Assembly: GCA_031284985.1 (NCBI GenBank)
Contig: JAITWZ010000018.1
Span: 1 to 36,627 of the forward strand
DNA from: Mycoplasmataceae bacterium
Lineage (GTDB): Bacteria; Bacillota_I; Bacilli_A; Mycoplasmatales; Mycoplasmoidaceae
Direction: 5' to 3'
DNA length: 36,627 bases
Shown: piece by piece, positions 30,788-36,627 of the stretch
How the letters are laid out: each line of letters opens with the position of its first letter
How positions within the stretch are numbered: the stretch's first letter is position 1
The notes under the pieces: generated by a model
Seen by the model: the letters and a program-made list of their open reading frames with translations, nothing else
Told to the model about the DNA's origin: nothing
Database searches by the model: none
Position numbers and translations under genes: made by a program

Positions 30788-32932
30788 TTAATCATCTTTC
30801 TTTGGTAAAAATTCAAATGTTCCTGTTTTATTAACTGTTATACGGTAATTAATACCTTTCTTAATATTTGTTTCTAAAATATTTTGTGCCAAAAGATTTT
30901 CAATCTTACTTTGGATATAACGTTTGATTGGACGTGCTCCGAACACTGGGTCATAAGCATCTTTAGCGATTCGGTTAATAATAGCCTTGTCTGAAAAATC
31001 TATTAAAATATTTTCATTCTCTAAACGGACTTTTAAATCGTTTAATAGTTTTTCAACAATTAACACAATGGTTTTTTCATCAATTGGGTTAAAATTAATT
31101 ATCTCGTCAATTCGATTAATAAACTCTGGACGCAAGAATGTTTTAAGTGTTTTAATAGCTTCTGTTGGCTTACCATCAAGAATTTCTTGTGCTCCTAAAT
31201 TAGAAGTCATAATGATAATAACATTTTTGAAATTAACGACATTTCCTTGTGCATCTGTTAAACGTCCATCATCTAAAACTTGTAATAAAACATTTAATAC
31301 ATTAGGGTGAGCCTTTTCGATTTCGTCAAATAATAATACAGAATATGGGTGATTTTTAATAGCATTAGTTAAAGATCCACTTCCACCATTTTCGTTAAAG
31401 CCAACATATCCTGGTGCTGCACCAATTAGCTTACTAACTTCATATCGCTCAGCATATTCACTCATATCAAAACGAACCATGCATTTTTCAGTATCAAATA
31501 AATTTGCCGCCAAAGCCTTTGCTAATTCAGTTTTTCCAACTCCGGTTGGTCCAAGAAACAAAAATGAACCAATAGGACGAGCTGGATCATTAATTCCAGC
31601 ACGTGAACGTAACACAGCGTTAGCAACATTTTTAATAGCTTTATCTTGGCCTTTAACACGTAATTTCAATTCATCTTCTAAATGAATTAACTTTTCTTTC
31701 TCCTCTGCAACCAACTTCGTTAATGGAATACCAGTAGCTCGTGAAATTACTGAAGCAATCTCATTAGCACCAACAGCATCAGAAAATACAGAATCTGTTG
31801 ATTTGGTATTAGCTTCTTCCATTGCAAAAACTTGCTTCTCTAAATTTGGAATTTCTACATATAGTAATTTACTAGCTTGTTCATATTTACCTTCAGCTTG
31901 TAATCTATCAACACGATTTCTGGCATTTTCAATATCTACTTTTAGAGCAATAAGTTTATCATGTTGTTGTTTTTGATCATATCAAGCATCATGCGCTTTT
32001 TTTTGTTGAGCCTTTATTTTTTTTAATTCATCTTCAATGGCACTTAAACGCTTTTTTGCTAGTGGGTCTGTATCTGTTGATAAAGAAATTCGTTCCGTCT
32101 CTTTGTCAACAATCATACGGTTAATTTTATCAAGTTCACTCGGTAATGAATACATAGCTGTTTTAACTTTTGCTGCAGCTTCATCTACTAAATCAATTGC
32201 TTTGTCAGGTAAGAATTTACTGGTGATATATCGGTCTGCTAATTTAACAGCAGTCACTAAAGCTACATCGTGAATTTTTACCTTATGAAATAACTCTCAT
32301 CGTTCCTTTAAACCTCGCAAAATTGTTAGTGCTTCACTAACTGTTGGTTCATTAACGATTACTTTTTGCATACGTCTTTCCAAAGCACGATCTTTTTCAA
32401 TATATTTACGGTATTCATCAAAAGTAGTTGCACCAATTAATTTAATGTCACCACGTGCCATTTGTGGCTTTAAGATGTTAGCAGCATCCATTGTGCCTTC
32501 ATTAACTCCACCTGCACCTACTAACTGATGTATTTCATCAATAAATAAAATTATTTTACCACTAGATTCTCCAACTTGTTTAATAATTGCATTAAGTCTG
32601 TTCTCAAACTCACCACGATACTGTGTACCAGCAACTAATGAAGATAAAGATAATTCATAAATTTCTTTACCAATTAACTGTTCTGGTACATCACCATTAA
32701 CAATTCGTTGAGCCATACCTTCAACTATTGCTGTTTTACCAACACCAGGTTCACCAATTAAAATAGGGTTGTTCTTAGTTTTTCGACTAATGATTTCAAT
32801 AATTCTTCTAATTTCATCTTCACGACCAATAATTGGATCAATTTTATTATTAATAACATCGTTATTAATATTACGAGCATATTTGCCCAATGGATTTTTA
32901 TTGTCTTCAGCAGGTTTAAAATTAAAGTCCAT
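30788..32932 (-). CDS. clpB: Chaperone ClpB (short form without N-terminal domain)
   Basis: 714 residues. It is a two-ring AAA+ disaggregase that works with DnaK. First ATPase domain: Walker [10 protein letters not shown], Walker [10 protein letters not shown], and the pore loop around GTQYRGEF. A coiled-coil middle domain spans about residues 215-360. Second ATPase domain: [26 protein letters not shown] pore loop, SNLGAQ, and [10 protein letters not shown] in sensor 2. The amino-terminal domain (about 140 residues) that binds substrates in longer ClpB is missing; the protein starts just before the first ATPase domain. Heat-shock control by HrcA is predicted from the CIRCE element upstream. 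Confidence 0.95.
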
Positions 32933-32951
32933 GTTAGCTTGCTATACTTAT

Positions 32952-32957
32952 ATTATA
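32952..32957 (-). promoter_or_regulatory. -10 box of clpB
   Basis: TATAAT on the minus strand, 19 bases before the ATG, at the edge of the CIRCE inverted repeat, so a bound repressor would cover the promoter. Confidence 0.55.
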
Positions 32958-32965
32958 CTATTAAA

Positions 32966-32992
32966 TTAGCAATCACAGCAATAGAGTGCTAA
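32966..32992 (-). promoter_or_regulatory. CIRCE operator (HrcA binding site) of clpB
   Basis: On the minus strand TTAGCACTC, nine bases, GATTGCTAA: one mismatch to the CIRCE consensus TTAGCACTC-N9-GAGTGCTAA. The inverted repeat extends further, with perfect 17-base outer arms at 32954-32970 and 32988-33004. HrcA represses heat-shock genes through this site. Confidence 0.85.
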
Positions 32993-33013
32993 TTTAATAG
33001 TATAAATGTAATT

Positions 33014-34006
33014 TTAAAGTTCATTTGCACATACTTTTTTGTCAATAAAGTCTTTAAGATTATTGAAAGAAATTTCAATCATATTCTTCACAGCTTCGTC
33101 CGTATATGAGCCAATATGTGGGGTAATGATCACACGCGGATATAAATTTATTAATTCTCTGATGACATCATCTTTAATTTTTTGTCCTGTTAAATCCTGA
33201 CCAAAAATGGCTGTTTCATTTTCAATAACATCTAGTGCTACTGATTTAATTTTACCATTTAACATTCACTTCAATAAGGCTTGATGGTCAATGATTTCAC
33301 CCCGACTTGTATTGACGATGCAAACACCATCCTTCATTTCTTTCATTAATTCATCATTAATCATATGATGATTTTTATCTTTTATATATGGGCAATGAAT
33401 GGAAATTAAATCTGCAGTATTAGCAAGCGTCTTTAAATCTACATATGTTAAGATATTTTTTCACTCTTCTCTCATGGTACGGCTATAACCAATGATTTTT
33501 GCTCCCATTGCCTTCCATGCTACTGCAGCAGTATAAGCAATTTTGCCTGTGCCAATAATTCCAATGGTACAATTGCGGACTTCAACACTAAACATATTAT
33601 TATCAACACTAAAATTATTTTTACTGGTTTTATTTGCGATATAGAATAAATTGCGTAACAAACCATTACCCAAAGAGAATGCTAATTCACCAACTGCATT
33701 GGGAGAATAATTAGGAACATAAGCTAATCTAAATCCAAGAGTTTTAGCTTTAACAATGTCGATATGGTTTGTACCAACAGTACGAGTAAGGATATATTTA
33801 ATGCCATATGATTTTAATTTCAGGAGATTTTGTTCATCAGCAATACAGTTAGCACGTAATAAAACAGCATCATAATTACGGCACATTTCAACATTATCCC
33901 TCGTTAAAAGTTCAGATACTAAGGTTAGGTCATAGTTAAACCCTTTGTTAATTGACTCAAAAAGTATTTTCTCTGGCTGACGCACTCCAAAACATAGTAT
34001 TTTCAT
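33014..34006 (-). CDS. D-2-hydroxyacid (D-lactate-type) dehydrogenase
   Basis: 330 residues. Family features: RTVGTNHIDIVKAKTLGF and YSPNAVGELAFSL near residues 75-110, NAD-binding GIIGTGKIA, the catalytic Arg in NTSRGE, Glu in the following acidic region, and His in ITPHIGSYTDEAV. Closest in look to D-lactate dehydrogenases of the LdhA type, which would reoxidise NADH with pyruvate as acceptor; other 2-oxoacids are possible. TGA at 33461 and around 33265 encodes Trp. It has a leaderless promoter. It stops shortly before the CIRCE stem, which could also act as a terminator. Confidence 0.88.
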
Positions 34007-34012
34007 ATAAAT

Positions 34013-34018
34013 ATTATA
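34013..34018 (-). promoter_or_regulatory. -10 box of the D-2-hydroxyacid dehydrogenase gene
   Basis: TATAAT on the minus strand, 6 bases before the ATG at 34006. Confidence 0.6.
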
Positions 34019-34064
34019 TTAATTATGAAAAACTTATATTTTTTCTTCCTCTGAATATAAGATT

Positions 34065-35681
34065 TTATTTTACTTTATTTTTCCGTTGTCTGAAAAAAGT
34101 TATTGTAAAACGGTGGACTTCTTCCTGGATGTTAAACAAATACATGTAAATGTGTGACTTAGGATCTAACATGATTTTACTTTTATCACTCAGCACAATT
34201 GATTCTGTTTTATGATGAATATTTTTTGCTAATCCAATTACTGGAATTAATTTATCTAATTTCAATGTCTTTAAAGCAGCAACAGCACTATTAATTTGAT
34301 TGGTTGCACCATCAACAATTATTAGATTGGGCAAGGCTTCTTTTTTATTAATAACTTGTTGGTATTGACGCGAAATAACTTCATGCATATATTCCACATC
34401 ACTATTGCTTGCCTGATTTTTAATAATAAACTTACGATATAATTTTTTATTGAACACACCGTTTTCAATACCAATCATACAACCAACACGTTCAGTATTA
34501 AATAGGTTAGCCATATCAAAGACATGAATTAAATTTAAATTATTAGTTTTTAATAACTCATGTAAATCCTCAAACGCTTGTTGCTGATTCTTATGAATAT
34601 TTTGTGCTACAAGAAAATCAGATTTATAGTAATCTTGAGCATTAGTAACTGCATTCTTAATGATTTCTTTATATTTTCCATGAATTGGGTTAATCACTTC
34701 AATTTGCAAGGCTTGGGCAAGTTCAGTTAAATGTTCTGTACTTAACTGGACATAGATTGTTGATGGGGTAGTTTGATTTTGCAAATAATGTTGCAGAAGA
34801 TAAGAGACAATTAATTCTTCAGGTTCATCAAACAATTCTTCAATTTGCTTATTGATGGCTAATAATTTACCATTAATATATGTGTGGATAATAATAGCTA
34901 AATATCCATCTTCGATTATGTACCCAATCACATCAATCTTTTTATTATTCTTTAATAATACATAAGGCTGGACATGTTTGTTGATATTTTTAATATTTTC
35001 AATCAATTCGTGACATTCTCTAGCTAATTCAAATTGTAAATTAGTAGATGCTGTGTGTTCTTTTGCTTCTAGTGAAGCAATTATATTATGTGTTTTACCA
35101 GCAAAAAACTCATTAATTTGCTGCTTAATTACTTCATATGTACCTTGTGCAATTTGTTTAACACATGGACCGACACATTGACCAATATCATAATATAAAC
35201 ATTTAACTTTGCCCACATGCTTACATTTGCGTAAAGGGAATACACGTAACAATAATTTATAAATTTCATATGAGTTAAAGCTACTACTTGCAAATGGGCC
35301 AAAATATTTCGCATGGGGGATTTTAGGATTTCTGGTATAAATAATGCGCGGATGTTGGTCATTAGTTAGTGCGATATAGGGGTAGTTATAACGTTCCTTT
35401 AATAAAATATTATATTTAGGCTGATATTTATTAATCATATTACTTTCAAGAATTAATGATTCATTTTCGTTTTTTGTAACAATAAAATCTAGGTCAGTAG
35501 CATGATTAATCATGGTAACTGTTTTGAGTGATTGATTATTGTTAAAATATTGGTGGGTACGATTAAAGAGATTTTTCGCCTTACCAATATATATGACATT
35601 CCCGGCATTATTTTTTCATAAATAGACACCAGGTTTTTTAGGAATGTTTTGTAATTTAAATAATAAAGCTTTATTATCCAT
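34065..35681 (-). CDS. uvrC: Excinuclease ABC subunit C (UvrC), truncated C-terminus
   Basis: 538 residues; E. coli UvrC has 610. It makes both cuts around DNA damage with UvrAB. N-terminal GIY-YIG nuclease: PGVYLWKN, then VIYIGKAKNL. Next come the Cys-rich RKCKHVGKVKCLYYDIGQC-type segment and the UVR motif around SLEAKEHTASTNLQFELA. The C-terminal RNase H-like nuclease has HVFDMANLFNTERVGCM, IVDGATNQI and ending EVHRFTITFFRQRKNKVK. Usual UvrC proteins continue after this point with a helix-hairpin-helix domain of about 60 residues; here the frame stops at once. The ATG lies 2 bases after the ABC gene stop. Confidence 0.92.
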
Positions 35682-35683
35682 CT

Positions 35684-36627
35684 TTACATCGTGTCAACAC
35701 TGCCTTTGATTACCATTTTTTGGTATACTTGTTCTAAACTAATATTATTTAAATTAAAGGTCTTGATGATAACCCCTTGTTTTACCAGGTATGCTTGCAT
35801 ATCTTTAATAATTTTTTCATTAGCAGTATCAACAATGATATGTTGTGTTTCAACCTTATGTTTAATATGCTGTTTTTTAAGATAAGCAAGTAATAAGGGG
35901 TTGTTTGTGGTATCAATAATGTAATTAGCATGTCCAATCTTTTTAAATAACTGTTGTTTTGTGCCACTAAAAATAATCTTTCCACCATCTAATATTGTTG
36001 CACTGTCAAAATATAAATCAAGTTCAGCAAGGACATGTGAGGAAACAAAAATAGCCTTACCAGCTTTTTTTAGTTTATCTAATAAGGCAAAAAATTCACT
36101 ACGAGCTTCTGGATCGAGATTAGCAACCGGTTCATCCATAATCATAATATCAGGATTATGAATCAAAGCTTGTGCTAATAAAATTTTCTTTTTTTGTCCT
36201 GAAGAAAAACCATTAGGGTTTTTATGTTGCAGGTTTAGCATATGTAGTTCTGATAATTTTTTATGTGCCAACTCAATAGCAGTTTTTCGCTCAATGCCTG
36301 ATAACATCATCATTCATTGTAAATATTTAAGCGCCGAGAATTTCTCAGGAAAACGGGCATTTTCTGGAATATATCCCAAATACTTTTTTGCACCTTCTAG
36401 TTTGTTGGAAATACCATTAATGGTAATTGAGCCTGTTCAATTGTAATATGCACCAATAATTGACTTAATTGTGGTTGTTTTACCAGCGCCATTAGCACCA
36501 ATAAAGGCATGAAACTCACCAGGATAAACATTAAAGGAGATATTGGATACTGCTGGTTTGGCTCTTCCAAAATACCTTTTAGTTAAATTTTTGACACAAA
36601 GAATCGGTTTAATAATTAAGCTACTAT
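35684..36627 (-). CDS. ABC transporter ATPase (ABC-2 type), N-terminus beyond window
   Basis: At least 314 residues, open to the right edge. It has Walker A GANGAGKTT, the Q-loop region GYIPENARFPEKF, signature FSSGQKKKILLAQAL, Walker B DIMIMDEPVANLDPEA and the switch His in SSHVLAELD. The C-terminal 80 residues (with NNPLLLAYLKKQ and VYQKMV) are an extension as in ABC-2 exporters of the drug, bacteriocin or lipid type. Substrate unknown; its permease is expected next to it, outside the window. The gene ends 2 bases before uvrC. TGA Trp codons occur at WTGSI and LQWMMM. Confidence 0.9.

Overview
The window comes from a wall-less bacterium of the class Mollicutes (Mycoplasma-like). The DNA is very AT-rich, and TGA is read as tryptophan. 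Many conserved proteins are continuous only under that code: LeuRS reads QPMGWDAFGLPAEH with TGA for the Trp, and the GDP-mannose pyrophosphorylase motif RLWPLS also uses TGA. Genus or species cannot be fixed from this window. No rRNA, tRNA, insertion sequence or CRISPR array was recognised.

Layout. 1-2.1 kb: end of a lipoprotein gene and lepA. 2.2-5.0 kb: accessory genes, namely a two-TM protein, a Trp-rich lipoprotein, a 41-residue basic protein, a membrane-anchored protein whose N-terminal domain is unmistakably ubiquitin-like (4026-4622), and a small membrane protein. 5.0-8.9 kb: HAD hydrolase, membrane protein and the trhP1-trhP2 pair (tRNA hydroxylation). 8.9-13.1 kb: a glycosyltransferase with a tail of 66 pentapeptide repeats, then a UPF0104 flippase-like membrane protein and a DUF2156 acyl/aminoacyl-transferase, which are the two halves of MprF on separate genes. 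13.1-17.7 kb: rsmA, yidC, a lipoprotein, mnmG. 17.7-21.9 kb: a BspA-like LRR lipoprotein, plsY-recO, a mannose-1-phosphate guanylyltransferase, and a Stealth-family sugar-phosphate transferase. 22.1-25.3 kb: efp, an Asp23-like gene, nusB, a membrane protein and mtaB. 25.3-27.1 kb: a secreted or anchored protein and def. 27.1-28.2 kb: a three-copy tandem gene family, one copy intact and two decayed. 28.4-36.6 kb: leuS, clpB with a CIRCE operator, a D-2-hydroxyacid dehydrogenase, uvrC without its C-terminal HhH domain, and an ABC ATPase.

Two themes stand out. First, about seventeen genes have a TATAAT-like -10 box ending only 5-9 bases before the ATG, so their transcripts should be leaderless; Shine-Dalgarno sequences are nearly absent except at a few internal operon junctions. 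Second, there is an envelope set (GDP-mannose synthesis, GT2, Stealth, split MprF, PlsY, several lipoproteins), which suggests a decorated membrane surface or phosphoglycan in a cell without a wall. The most surprising single element is the ubiquitin-like protein. About half of its first 70 residues match eukaryotic ubiquitin, but it has no terminal Gly-Gly; instead it carries a second degenerate ubiquitin-like segment and a C-terminal membrane anchor.
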